A DNA stretch of 64,000 nucleotides, taken from contig JABAKD010000015.1 in assembly GCA_012845835.1 (NCBI GenBank), forward strand, positions 9,487,967 to 9,551,966. The letters are read 5' to 3'. The position numbers and the translations under genes were made by a program. Of the stretch, positions 1-12,100 are shown piece by piece (the stretch's first letter is position 1; every line of letters begins with the position of its first letter). The notes under the pieces were generated by a model. It saw only the letters and a list, made by a program, of their open reading frames with translations. It was not told the origin of the DNA and did no database searches. The stretch comes from Undaria pinnatifida. Lineage: Eukaryota; Sar; Phaeophyceae; Laminariales; Alariaceae.

Positions 1-861
1 CGGAAAAAATCACCACGAGGTGCAATCAGACCGCCGACACCGGCTCCTGCGAGGTTCCGAAAAAACATCAAGAAGAAAAACAATAACAAAGAAAATTTGT
101 TACAAGCACACCCACTCCACCCGCCTGCTCTGCTTGTCCGTGCACTTTGAGTTCGAGAGCGCTAGACACGACGTTTTGCTTCACACACCCCTGCCTACCC
201 CCCCTCCCCCCTCTAATACCCCCCCAACATACAGAAATTTGGTCTCCGAGAAAAAAAAAATCAAGCACCCACGACTCTTTCGCCGTGTACTCCTGTCGAC
301 TGTCCCTGCCCCGCGTGCGCTACCTTACGGACGCGGGCGGTGCCCGGCTCACTGCTTTGGGAAGGAGCGACAAGGGCATGTGCCTCCTCAGCTGTCAGTT
401 AACGACGTTATCCGTTTTTTCTCAAACAGCTACTCTGTCAAGGGCATACCTCAGCTGTCATTCAACGACTCCATCCACTTTTTCCCCGATACAGCTATAT
501 TCCTTCCAATCCGTTTCCCGCCCAATCCCATCTCACACTCCCCTCACGAAGGCAACAACAAAATTCACCTGAGCAAGTCCCTGTCAAGCACAGGACATGT
601 TTTCCAAAACATCACCCCACCTCGGATACAAGAGCCGCGAACAAAACACGCAAAATTCTCCACAAACCCCACCTTCACAAAAAAGTGACATACACTCCCT
701 CTCCCGTCCCCCCCGCCCCCCCCCTGCCCCACTTCGCACCCATTCCCGTATTCGATTCCCCAAAATCTAACCCAAACGACGCGCGAAGTCGGACGATGTA
801 AATACATAGCGGTAAAAGCAGCTGGGGGAATAGAGGGGGGGGGGGGGGGGGGAACCCTTCT
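1..861. other. No supported gene; pyrimidine-rich sequence ending in a G18 run
   Basis: The first 700 bases are C/T/A-rich on the plus strand. An imperfect 63-bp direct duplication lies at about 372-500 (AAGGGCAT..CCTCAGCTGTCA twice). A run of 18 G is at 835-852. A 222-codon frame is open here but starts with GTG and has no recognisable domain. Confidence 0.5.
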
Positions 862-1800
862 ACCACTGCACCACGGGTGTGTCCAATAGGGTATATACTC
901 TAGGGTACCCGAGTATCAGACCTGGCTGCTTCGGTCATTACTCTCCGGTACATACCTGGGATACCCTCCAGACTCTTTTTATAACTGCACCAAGAGTGTG
1001 TTCAATAGGGTATATACTCTAGGGTGCCCGAGTACCAAACCTGGCTACGTCAGTCCTTATACTCAGGTATTCGCTCGACCACCTTCCAGAGTCCTTCCAC
1101 AGCTGCACCAAGAGTGTGTCCAATAGGGTATACCAGTATACTCTAGGGTACCCGAGTACCAAACCTGGCTGCGTCAGTCCTTGTACTCAAGGAACTTACC
1201 CGGGTACCGTCCAGAGTCATTGGACAACTGCAACAAGGGCGTGTCCAATACGGAATATATTCTATGGGATACCCGAGTACCAAACCAGGCAGCTTCGGTC
1301 CTTATACTTGGGTATTTACCTAGGTAACTTTCAGAGTTCTTTGAAAACTGCACCAAGGGTGTGTCCATTAGGGAATATATACTCTATAGAGTACCCGAGT
1401 AGCAAACCTGGCTGCTTCAGTCCTTACGCCCAGGGACTTACTCGGGTACCGGGTACCTTACAGAGTCCTTCTACAACTGCACCATGGGTGTGTTTCATAG
1501 GGTAGGTATTCTAGGGTACCCGACTACCAAACCTGAATGCTTCAGCCCTCATACTTGGGTACGGTACATACCCGGGTACCTTTCAGAGTCATTTTACAAC
1601 TGCAACAAGGGTGTGTCCAATAGGGTGTCCCAGGTATACTCTACGGTACCCGCGTACCAAACCTGGCTGCTTCGGCCATTTTACTCGGGTATGTACCCGG
1701 GTACGCTCTGGAGTATCACCATAATCGAGTACGTACTCGGGTACCCTCCAGAGCATCGTTATACTTGGGTATATACCCGAGTATATACCCTCCATAGTAG
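862..1800. repeat. Satellite-like tandem array, period about 118-129 bp, 7-8 units
   Basis: Units begin near 865, 984, 1102, 1227, 1347, 1476 and 1599, each with ACTGCACCAAGGGTGTGTCC-like sequence. They then carry TACTCTAGGGTACCCGAGTA, CCAAACCTGGCTGCTTC and a GGGTACC-rich stretch. Units are diverged but clearly collinear. The GGGTACCC and TACCCGGGTA palindromes recur in each unit. Confidence 0.9.
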
Positions 1801-2385
1801 ACACCTTACACAACACACACTTGAACTGCACCCACCTTCTTGGGGACAAACTTCCTCGTACTCAAGAGTAGGGCAATTTTCGCAGTGTCTAAAGGAGTCA
1901 AACAACGGCAAAATAGTGCCTAACGTGGCAAAATATGACACACATATTGCCACATATATTGCCAAGTATGGCAAAATACTACCAAAACGTTTCAAATTAA
2001 CAGGCTACCCACACCCATATTACAAGGGTCGGGTTGTTTTACCCCTCAACGTTTTTCGCAGGCGCTCTAAGCGGGCACCCATCTCTGTGTCGGCCGTGGT
2101 AAAGCCCCACACCTGCCGGCCAGAAGCATGACGCGGGGAAAACGCGCGGGGCCATGTGGAAAATCCCCAAAACAAGGTTAGAGTCACAGGAAGCGCGAGG
2201 CACGATGGGGGCGGGGATCAAATCACGCGTAAAAACCATGTGGGCGAGTTGGGAGCCGAAACAAGAAAACGCTATAGCGATGGGGAGCGGGAGAGGCAGG
2301 AGGATTAATTCATGCGTAAAACATGCGGACAATTGGAAAACCCAAAACAAAACGTCAAGGCCACGGGGAGCGGTAGGGGCATGGA

Positions 2386-2757
2386 CGAGGGGAGGTGTAC
2401 TCAGTTTGTGCATGAACGTAGTCGTACGACCATAGACCCTCGCATCCCGACTATGTCGGAACCGAGCACGTTGGATTGTCACCAACCAGGAAGACATTGC
2501 TTGCACCAACTGCGAAGCGCCGTGAGGTGTTCGTAACTGCCTCGTGGGTGCCTCACCATAAAATGCTAGGTGATACGATAATTGCCCTTGTGCTGAGTAA
2601 AAGTTCTCCACCCCGCACAAATGATCTAACTCGACCGTCAGCAGTAAAAAACAAAAACAAAAACAAAACGGCACCTTGGTGGCCTAGCTCATGTAGTGAG
2701 AGGCATACTTTACAGTGTCGCTGCCAACCGACGCCAACACCTGGTACCGTGCCCAAC
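2386..2757. repeat. Dispersed repeat C, copy 1 (internally deleted)
   Basis: It shares with the copies at 9300, 22470 and 49955 the landmarks GACCATAGACCCTCGCATCC, GAAGCGCCGTGAGGTGTTCG and CTCCACCCCGCAC. Compared with the 9300 copy, about 170 bp are missing between GTGAGGTGTTCG and TAACTGCCTCGTG. No coding capacity is seen. Confidence 0.8.
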
Positions 2758-3042
2758 TGATGTTGGTTTCCGAGAGCAGTGGTATCAAAAGATCGGTGAC
2801 CACACTTGCAATAACTTCGTTCTCTCTTTCAAATATATTTGCTTGCGAAACGATTACCACTTAACGAAACAAACTATTTTCTCGCACAATCTTGTAACTC
2901 TAGCCTCTCGTTGGCCGTTGATTTTTTCCAGGTAATAGAACAAGAACAGACTTAAGCACTAAATAGAAGCGCGATACACGGAAGAAACCATGGGCCTTTG
3001 GGCCTATTTCGGCTCATTTTTTCTGAGCTTCCGCTCTTCGCA

Positions 3043-3124
3043 TTACCAAGTCTGACCCACCTCGACTTGCGAAATCTCGAACTGCTCGGACGAGCACAGC
3101 GATGGGTTGCAGAACGTGTCGCAC
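3043..3124 (-). CDS. OXR1: Exon 7 of OXR1-like gene (TLDc C-terminus and stop)
   Basis: The acceptor is CACAAAG|G, entered in phase 2. It encodes CDTFCNPSLCSSEQFEIS then QVEVGQTW and TAA. The C.TF.NP.L.SSE.FEI pattern is the typical end of TLDc. Most family members end with EVW followed by a small residue; here the order is EVGQTW, so the Trp is shifted three positions. The exon is short, so open-frame length alone would miss it. Confidence 0.9.
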
Positions 3125-6100
3125 CTTTGTGACACAGTGTGGAAAAGGGCGGCGTCGACGGGTTCAACAGCGCGAGGAAAACGGAGCATCTATTACGGAG
3201 GGCGATAGTAAATAGGACCAGATATTGTTAGTAAAAATGGATGAATATATAGGTTTTTGTGTCCACCGTAGGTCCTATTTACTTGGGTCCCCCGTAATAC
3301 TGTAGCAAAAAAAAAAGAAAGAAAGAAGAAACATCGACATGTACAGGGCGTTCTTTCGGGGTTTTGTCATACTGAGGGTCAATCAAGCAAACAATAATGT
3401 CGTGTGCACCCGCTGTAATCGACCAGGACCTCAGCAGTAGCACGCAAAGCAGCAGCAGCAGCAGCAGCATAACGCAAAGAAGCAGCAGCAGCAGCAGCAA
3501 TACCAACGACAGGAGCATCTCACCCAAGGCAGAGGAGAGCGTGTCCGTATATAATACCGATATACAGGTTACAACCTTCTCCTTCGGGATGGGGTTGACT
3601 TTCATTCCCGGGAGCGCCGAGAGTCGAAAAGGGGGAACCTAGGGGCTCCGATGGTATGTATGAGCTACTGCTTCCGCTTCTGCTGTATGCGTCGCATACC
3701 TGGCATGAGGTCCGACGGTGTGCGTTCGATTGGTGCATTGGACGTGAAAGTGTTCACGTTGTCGCGGTTCGACCTCTTTGCTGTGCACCAATTAAACACA
3801 CATACACACACCGTGACTACTGGCACAAAGGTAAGAGCTTGAAACGCGGCTGCCGTTGTGCTGCTGCTGCTTGCTATGCTGCTCCTGCGGTACGCTGATT
3901 TTGTGACAGCACACACTCCACGCACACGTACCTGGGCAGCACCAATTTGCTTTATCGGTGTGGAAAAAAAAAAATAGGGTTTTCCATGCACACATACTTG
4001 GGCAGCACCAACTCGCATTATCGATGTGGAAAAAAACAAACTAAGGTTTCCCGTGCACCTGATCGCCCCAGCGAGGCGGAACACAACCGCATGACAAAAG
4101 GAGCCAGCTCCTCACGACCGTGAACGCTTAGAGCACAGCCACGGGAGCTCGGGCGGAATCCAGACATGCATCGCAATTCTACGGTTCCCCTGCATGCCCC
4201 GCAGCCGAACGTGCGAGATAAAAAAAACCTTGGCCGCCGTAAACACCATGCAAAATAAAACAAAAATATAGTTTACATCGACGTACACTTCCGAGAACAT
4301 ACAATATTTATTAACTAGAAAATCAGCCCGTGAAATAAGAGCTGAAGGACGGGAGAATCAACCACGCACGCAAAAAAAACGCATCAAAGGCAGGCAGCAT
4401 TTCACACCATCAGTGTCTACAGCGTTTCAGCATTCACACTTACAACGCCCCTTTTGGGAAATGGGAGGGGGGGGGGGGGGGCGTCGAAACCCGTGGCCAT
4501 CGCACAAGCATCGGCTACACCCTGCAGCCTGGGCCGCTGGCTGTCCGAACAAGGAGCTACCGCATGTACGCAGCACGCGATAAGTCTTGAGACAGAGGTG
4601 CGCCATCAAAAGCGATCCTGACTTGAGCATCTCTATACCCCCTTCCAACAATTGACAGGAGGAAATAAAAAAATACTATACGATGGAAAATCTCCTGGCC
4701 TAGGTATAAAACGAAAAAAAAGGAAAAAACACCACCGAAAATTCCGACGATTTTGGTAAAATAGGTTAAGGCGCCCGGTCATTCAGATTTTTTTAAAAAT
4801 CAAAACTACTAGCTATATCGTTGCACGCGTCACGCGCTCAGAATCAATATACTCGTCACCGGTACCGGCACGCACGCGCTTACGTGGACGGTTGGTTTAT
4901 TGCTACCACGAAAGCATATATCGCCTTTTCGTCGTTTTTGACAGCTGCTGAACATGGGGGTCAAAACGGTTACCACCCAGAATCAATTACGTTCACTCTC
5001 ACACTCACGCTGTTAATTTTGTGCTTCAAGGTAAAAAAAAAAAGCGTGAAAAGAATAAAGGCCAAGAACACGAACAAAACAAAACAAGACCACAAAAACT
5101 CACGTGCCGGTGCTTCCACTCAGGAAATCCTCCCCGATGAACAGCCCGAAATTCCCCTCCGCGCCACCGCCCCCCATCCCCATCCCGCACCCGTCGCTGT
5201 ACTGCAGGTACGTGTTCATGCCTGACCACGCGTACATCGTCATGTCCCCATCTACCAATGTCTTGGCCTCGCCGCCCACTTCATCCCCTGAGTCGTCGTC
5301 GTCGTCAGAGGAAGCTGAGACACGTTTTCCATCCATGCGGAACAAGAAGCACTCGCCTGTTCCATAGTACTGGGTTTGGGCGGAGGCGAGGTTGCGAGGC
5401 GGAGGCGGGGGGGGGGGGGGGGGGGTATATGAGAGATTGGAGAAAATTGGGAGGGCGTGGGTGGGAGAGGGTGTATGTAGAACACAACACACACCTGCAT
5501 TGATAAAGCCGTAAAAATTCAAAAATTAAATTAGTAAAACAAATAACATGAACACCCAACGGCGCGTACTCTACGAGGGAGTCCAACGCCGGAAAACCAA
5601 AAAGCAGAAACAAACATCAAACACACAATTGTATCATACAACTAAAAAAAAAATGCCGAAAAGAGTACGCCTGGCCAAAGCAACAAAGAGATCAAAAACC
5701 CCAAAGCGCACCTGGCAACCGGACGCCCACGCCGACGTGGCGAAACCTCCGAACACCTCTCCCTTCATGTTCTCCACCACAATGAACGTCGGTTCCTCCC
5801 CCTTGATGCGAGTGTACATCTGCATGAAGCTTGCGCCGTCTCTGCGCTCGCATCGCGCGCAGTGGGTGGGTGGGTGGGTTGGTGGATGGGTGGGTGGGTG
5901 GTTGGGTGGGTCGGTACATAGGTGGTTGGAGAGGCGCAACCAAAGGGGGAGGAAAGAGAGACAAAGAGAAAAACGCAGGACAAAAGAAAACAAAAACAGT
6001 AGACTGAAACTTCCACATGCATTTTTGGTCGATCTCACAGCTAAAGTGCATTCTTTCAATCAAAAAATAATTAGAGTCGATATGTGTATATAGAAACTCG

Positions 6101-9100
6101 CGCGATTGGCCCCGAGCCGGTGCCATGATAGGAGTCTACGGTTACCCGTTCGCATGCACAAATTTCAAGCATACGGATGACGCTGCAGAAGCTCTCGTTT
6201 AGGAAAACGACGAGGTGCCTCTGTTTGAATATTTGCGCGGCCGACCTCAAGCCGCTTGTCGGTGCTCGACAGAGCGGCGCCACCGGGCAAGCAGAGAACC
6301 TCCCGGGAAAATTTAGAGCATATGGCGAGAGTAAAGAGGTCTTGCAAGGAGGCGCATCTGCGACGTGAACCGAGGGCGCATGTACCACACTGGGCGACGA
6401 AGGCAGTCTGCTTCAGCTCGGCACACTCATCCAACTAGATACATTTTTGACATTTGCGTAATTGTCGTTATTTTAGCCCCTACTAATGGGTCCCGATGGG
6501 ATAAACGGAAACGGACTCCCTCCCACCCCCCCCGCCCCCGGCGCACAGAAACGCCCTTGTGGTAATGCAGACGAGATTAGAACTCACATCTGGTACGAGA
6601 ACGTGAACTCTACAAGGAGGAACGGGATGCGCTAGATAGAGTAGGAGGTGAGGAAAATAGACGAATGTGGCACGGATTGTGTGGTACACTACATGGCAGC
6701 GAAAAAAAATATTGGTACCGTTGTTGGAGATACTAGATGGTGGCCACGGACGGCCGACGAGAGAGGAGATAACACAAGCAAAGAGTTTTACGTGATATAC
6801 GGAAGAAACGCAATGAGCGCCCAAAGGTCGGAGGCGTCTCTATCAGCAGTAGGAACGGTGCTCCGTCTCGAAAGGAATGCTCTTGAAAGAGATGCGTGGC
6901 CAGTGGCCAAATGACTACGGCAAACAACAAATGAGCACACCCTCCCGTCTCCTCCCCCTACTGCATTCCTTCTCAACAGCGGTGCGTGGGGGAAAACAAT
7001 AAATGAATACGCCCCCCCCCCCCCCCCCTCTCCCCTCCCCCCCCCACTGTGCCGCGCTCGGTCTCGAAAGGGATGCGTGGTGAATTGTCAAAATACTAGG
7101 GGAGGCAACGAATGAGTACGCCCCCCCTCCCCCCCACCTGCTTGGCGCGATGTCTGCCTGGTCGGTGAAACCCGGACGCGCTCCGCCGCGGCATTGGAGG
7201 GACGCGAGGGGCTATACCATATGCTCATGCGACGACAGCTACGGATGAAACAAACACCCCCCCCCCTCCTCCCCACCTCCCTGCTCCTTCTCGATTGGGG
7301 TGCGTGGTCAATGGTCAAAAACGACTAAGGCAAGCAACAAAATGAGTACGCCCCCCCCCCCCGCCCCCCCCCCCCTCCAACCCCTCTAGCACTGCACTGT
7401 ATAGAAAGCTATATCTGAACATTATGAAGTGATTTGTTTCCAAACTGGGACTGCAGTCCTAACACCAGCTATTATGGGTAAAAACATTTTGGGGCCCTCA
7501 GAACTGAGATTTTTGGCTGATCATACGCAATTTACTCGGCGGGACGACCAAAAACACCTATAGACTTTTCAGAATGCTCCCCGTAGTTTTCCGAGAGCTT
7601 TCTGACGAAGTTTTCCGTTCAGCCAGACTCGTAGTTTGTCTGTTCGTCCAACTTGCCAGTTCTGACGACCTCATGATTTTCAGCCGAATATCCTCAAAAA
7701 TCGATTATTTTTGGCCCCAGTTTTGAGCAACAACAATGCATATTTCTGAAAACCTGATTTGTTGCGCCAAAAAAGAAAAAAAAATGAGATCCTGGAGAAA
7801 CGGAGAACTGCTCCAGAAAGCCCTCGGAAAACTACGCGATAGATCTTGAGGGGTGTATCGGTGTTTTTGACAGTCCAGCCGAGTAAAACCGGTACAATTG
7901 GCTTACAATTCAGTTCTGAGAGCCAAAAATCATTATTCCCATAATAGCAGGTCGAAAGGGGGCTAGCGTAGCCTTCATCCTCACCGGAAGGTGCTGTAGA
8001 GTAGGTAGTAGTTATACCCGCGGTAGTGTTTGGGCAGCGTGGTCTCCATGCGGGCCAGGGTGGAGTGCGTCACGATGGTGCTTCCATCCGATACCAGCCC
8101 CGGCAGCTTAAGGGGTGTCGGATCCGCCGCAGACAAGATTCCTGCCACTGCTGCTGCTGCTGCCGCGCTTGCATCCGCGGAGGGAGCTGCAAAAAAAAAG
8201 AAGAGAAAAAAAACGGGGGTTGAAGGAAACATTTAAGGGACAAAAAAACTAATCGGGGTCAGTGAACTAACCGAGGTCAGTGGACACAGCTAGACGGGGG
8301 ATCGAAGCAAAAGCAAAGAGCGCAAAAAAAACGCCGGGGTCAGCGAAAACAAATACACGGGAATTGAAGAGAGAGCAAAGGGCGAAAAAAAAAGACCTGG
8401 GCACACGAAAATAAGTAGACGGGGATCGAAGAAAAAAAGGTCGGGAGAAAAAGCAGGAAACACGAAAAAGAAAGAGGCGTGGTTGGTGACGAAGGTAGTG
8501 CGTGCGCGGTAGCTCTCTTCCCGTCTCTCTTTCTCCTGTGTTTTACCCTTTCTTTGTTGTCTCGCCCTTTCTCATCTCTCTTTTTAGCCGTTTTTTTTCT
8601 TCTCCGCTGGTATAACGCATGCGAAAGAGGGGGAAGGGGTTGGGGGGAGGTGCCCACCCTGTGCAAAAAAGCTTGCAGAAAATGCAGAGAGCCTAGTCGG
8701 GGAAGGAAAAAAGAAATTTTGCCAACCCGGTAGCGTCGACGAGGGAACAAAATGCTGAATTGTTCTCGCGAGAAAAATGAAGGCGTTATTATACCGCAGT
8801 GGGGAGGGGAGAGTAGGGGTCACTGTGCGACCCCAGATCTGAGTTACTACTGGGATGAAGCGCGAGAGGTAGTAGTACGAGGATAATAAATGGGACGATG
8901 CGGATGTGACAGGCGGCGATACCTACCGGAAGTGCGGTTTTATCTCCACAACAACGGCACCCATTTTATTTTGGGCACAAGCTAATCCACTATTAAAGCA
9001 GTCGTTACAGTAGGATCTGGCGCAGTAGGACATCTGTCGATGTCGTCAACCTGTGTGCATTGGTGCGTATTGAAAAACCTCGTGTCCTGTGTACCTTGCC

Positions 9101-12100
9101 GTCGGAGACTATACTGCGTGACTGGAGAAAGGGGTCGCATTTCCAGAGAGAATCACCAGCTGCTGTGGATGCAACACTGCGTAAACACTCGCTGCCTACT
9201 GAGGGACCCAGTAGTTCGAGGTAGGAACGCAGCGTGTTAAACAGTACGGCGTAATTAACTGCGCCAAAAAAAAAATAGTGAAGAGCGAACCGAAAACCCG
9301 GGGGCACCCCAGTTTATGCATGAACGCAGTCGTATGGCCATAGACCCTCGCATCCCTACTATGCAGGGACGGAGCACGTCGGGTTTTCACCAGTCAGGCT
9401 GACATTGCTTGCACCAAGCGCGTAGCGCCGTCAGGTGTTCGGCGAGTCGCATGAAGGGTCAACTGCATCCTTCCAAGACCCGCTCCTAAGACGGACTTCG
9501 GCACTTTGTGCCTACTTTCTTGCTTGTGGATGACAGCGCCAATGAGTTACTCCGTTTTCTGGTGTGGCCACTCCAGAGACAGCAACGGGTATTACTACGT
9601 AACTGCCTCGTGAGTGCCTTACCAAATTCACACTACGTGATGCGATCATTCCCCTTGTGCGGAGTTAGGGTCCTCCACCCCGCACAATATGATTTAACTC
9701 GATAACCATCATGGCGACCGCCTATAAAACAAAACAAAAAAAAACGGTACCCTGGTTGTCTTGCTCACGCAGTGATTGGCATGTTATGTTTTACAGCGTC
9801 GTTGCCAAAAACGCCAACCCCAACATACATATAATGTGGGGTGGGGGGGGCTGTTTCAAGATCACCCGTGGCCTCAATAAACGGGTCCCACTCGATTGGC
9901 GCGGTGCAAATTAGAAACAAAAAGCCGCTCACAGACAACAAGACGGAAGGGATAAGCAACAGACCCCGGACAGAAACGACCCCTCCGCGAAAAATACAGT
10001 CAGGACAAGCCAACGCAAGACAAAACTACTTCCACCACCGGGCTACTCCCGTTAGAGTACTTGTGAGACGGAGGCGAAGACCACAACATCTGGATGGAAA
10101 CGGCCAACAAGCACAGCCAGGACAAGCCAACGCAAGACAAAACTACTGCCACCACCGGACAACTTCCGTTAGAAAAGTACTTTTGAGACGGAGGGGAAGA
10201 CCACAACATCTGGATGGAAACGGCCGACAAGCATGAAAAAAAACAGCCCAGCCACGGCAAAGATTTAAAAGGGAAGCAGGGTCAGTCGAGGCTCACCCCC
10301 ACACATGGCCATCTCCTCTGCCACAGGCACGTTGTCCTCCATCGAGGAGCAGCTCCGAGACTCCTCGAACGACGTCCTCATGCCGCCAAAATCACTGTCA
10401 CGCCCGCGCCCAATCACCACCAGCCCACAGCCACCATCATCATGCTCACCCTCACCACCACCATCACCGTTAGCCTCCCCTCCCCCCGCCCCATCATCCC
10501 CCTCCGAATCCCCCCCCCCCGACCTCCAGTAGCTTGGCTTGACCATGGACAGCAGCGACTGCGCGGCGGACTTGGCGCTAACGTCCGACGCAATGCGCGC
10601 GCCGCGTGGCGTGGAATCGCCGCAGGTCGCGGAGGCGTCACTATAAGATGGACCCCTAAACCCCACTCCATGGTTTCTCCGTCCAAACCACAGCTCCTCC
10701 GATCCCGCGAAACTCCCGTCCATGGAAGCACCCCCCGGCAAATTGACCGCGTTATCGGACGATTCACCGCCCCCACCACCACCACCGGCGATAGACGATT
10801 CTGATGAGTGCGCCGCCGCCCTTGCCCCCGCTCCGCTCCCACTCACGTTTTTCGACCCGGGGCTCATCATGTACCGGAGCATACCGCGCACCGAGTTGGA
10901 AACGCTGCTCGCGGACACGTTAGAGAGCCGACGGGGAGTGCTAGACGCGGCAGCAATCGCATCACCGTCAACGTCAGCGTGAGAGTTAGCCTCGGCCGGG
11001 ACAACTCCACCATCGTCCCCCCCCCCGGCCAATCCCGCACACCCTCCCCCCCAGCTAGGCGGGCTGTACAAGAGATCGTTCGCATCAGACGGTTCGCGTT
11101 CGAAAGGCAGCAAAGGTGGAGGAACCGACACCGGCGTGGATGACGCCATGGGCGCAGGGGGGCGGGGAGGGGGCGAGGGGCCATCCCTCTGTTCCGAGCC
11201 GCCCCCTGGTACCGCGCGCTTCGCGCTCGCGGGCGCCGCAGGCAGCGAAGTTGCCGAAGGAGCCACTTCCGGTTGATCGACTTGCAACCCTCCGTCGATT
11301 GCGGGTGCGCTTGCGGCGGCCGGCATGTCGTTGGCGAGGTGGGCGTGGGAGTTTGATGCTGGAGCGGCGGGATTGTCGGTGCGAGGTGTGGTTTCACCTT
11401 TGCCTTCGGAGTCTGGTTTGATCGGGAGGACTTTTAGTACCTGAGGCGTTTAAGAGCGTGATCGAGGTAGGGAGAGAGGGAAAATGTGTCATTTTGTAGC
11501 GCGCGCGCGCGGGGGGGGGGGGGGGGGAGGGCTGGTATGCTAGCGTCAGCGTTACCAGTCCTGGCACGACTAACAAAAGAGCAGCAGGATAATGTGTTGG
11601 TGCTAACCGCGAGGGGTGGCGGTGGGATAATCACGCCGGTCGCCCCGGTGGCGTATCAGGTTATCCTCGAGCCTGGTATAGGTCAGTTTCGTGAGTTCGA
11701 GTCCCCCCGAGTGCACACTCGTATAAGTTCGTAGGGACTTTTTTCTTTCGAACAAACAGGCTTGCGGAAAGCGCGAGAGCGCGAGTTAGCAACACTTGAT
11801 GAAAAATCGACGAGCAGTGGGACTGCTAAACCCTATGTGCAATAAAAAAATGAAGGCAAGAACCGGTGGGGAGAAGGGACGACAACTGTGACCACGACTT
11901 GTCCAAAAGCTGGAAAATGGAAGTGTGCAAAAAAACATGTACACTCGATGAAAAATCGACGAGCAGTGGGACTGCTGAACCCCATGTGCAATAAAAAAAT
12001 GAAGGCAAGAACCGGTGGGGAGAAGGGACGACAACTGTGACCACGACTTGTCCAAAAGCTGGAAAATGGAAGTGTGCAAAAAAAAAAAAAAAAAAAAAAA

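Noticed and set aside
90-190. Alternative TLDc C-terminal exon, minus strand (frame ending VEWVCL)
   Set aside because: It resembles the TLDc end only weakly and its acceptor is poor. The exon at 3124-3043 matches the TLDc end pattern and phase far better.
20-688. 222-codon plus-strand open frame
   Set aside because: It starts with GTG, has no domain, contains a simple 63-bp duplication and has no spliced context. It is kept only as an unexplained open stretch.
4018-4263. Minus-strand TFGCGACRGTVEL as last TLDc exon
   Set aside because: Apart from TFG it lacks the NP.L.SS..FEI pattern; superseded by 3124-3043.
10414-11397. Other long frames overlapping exon 3 of the OXR1-like gene
   Set aside because: They are shadows of a GC-rich exon. 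Only the frame joining LysM to TLDc fits the splice phases.
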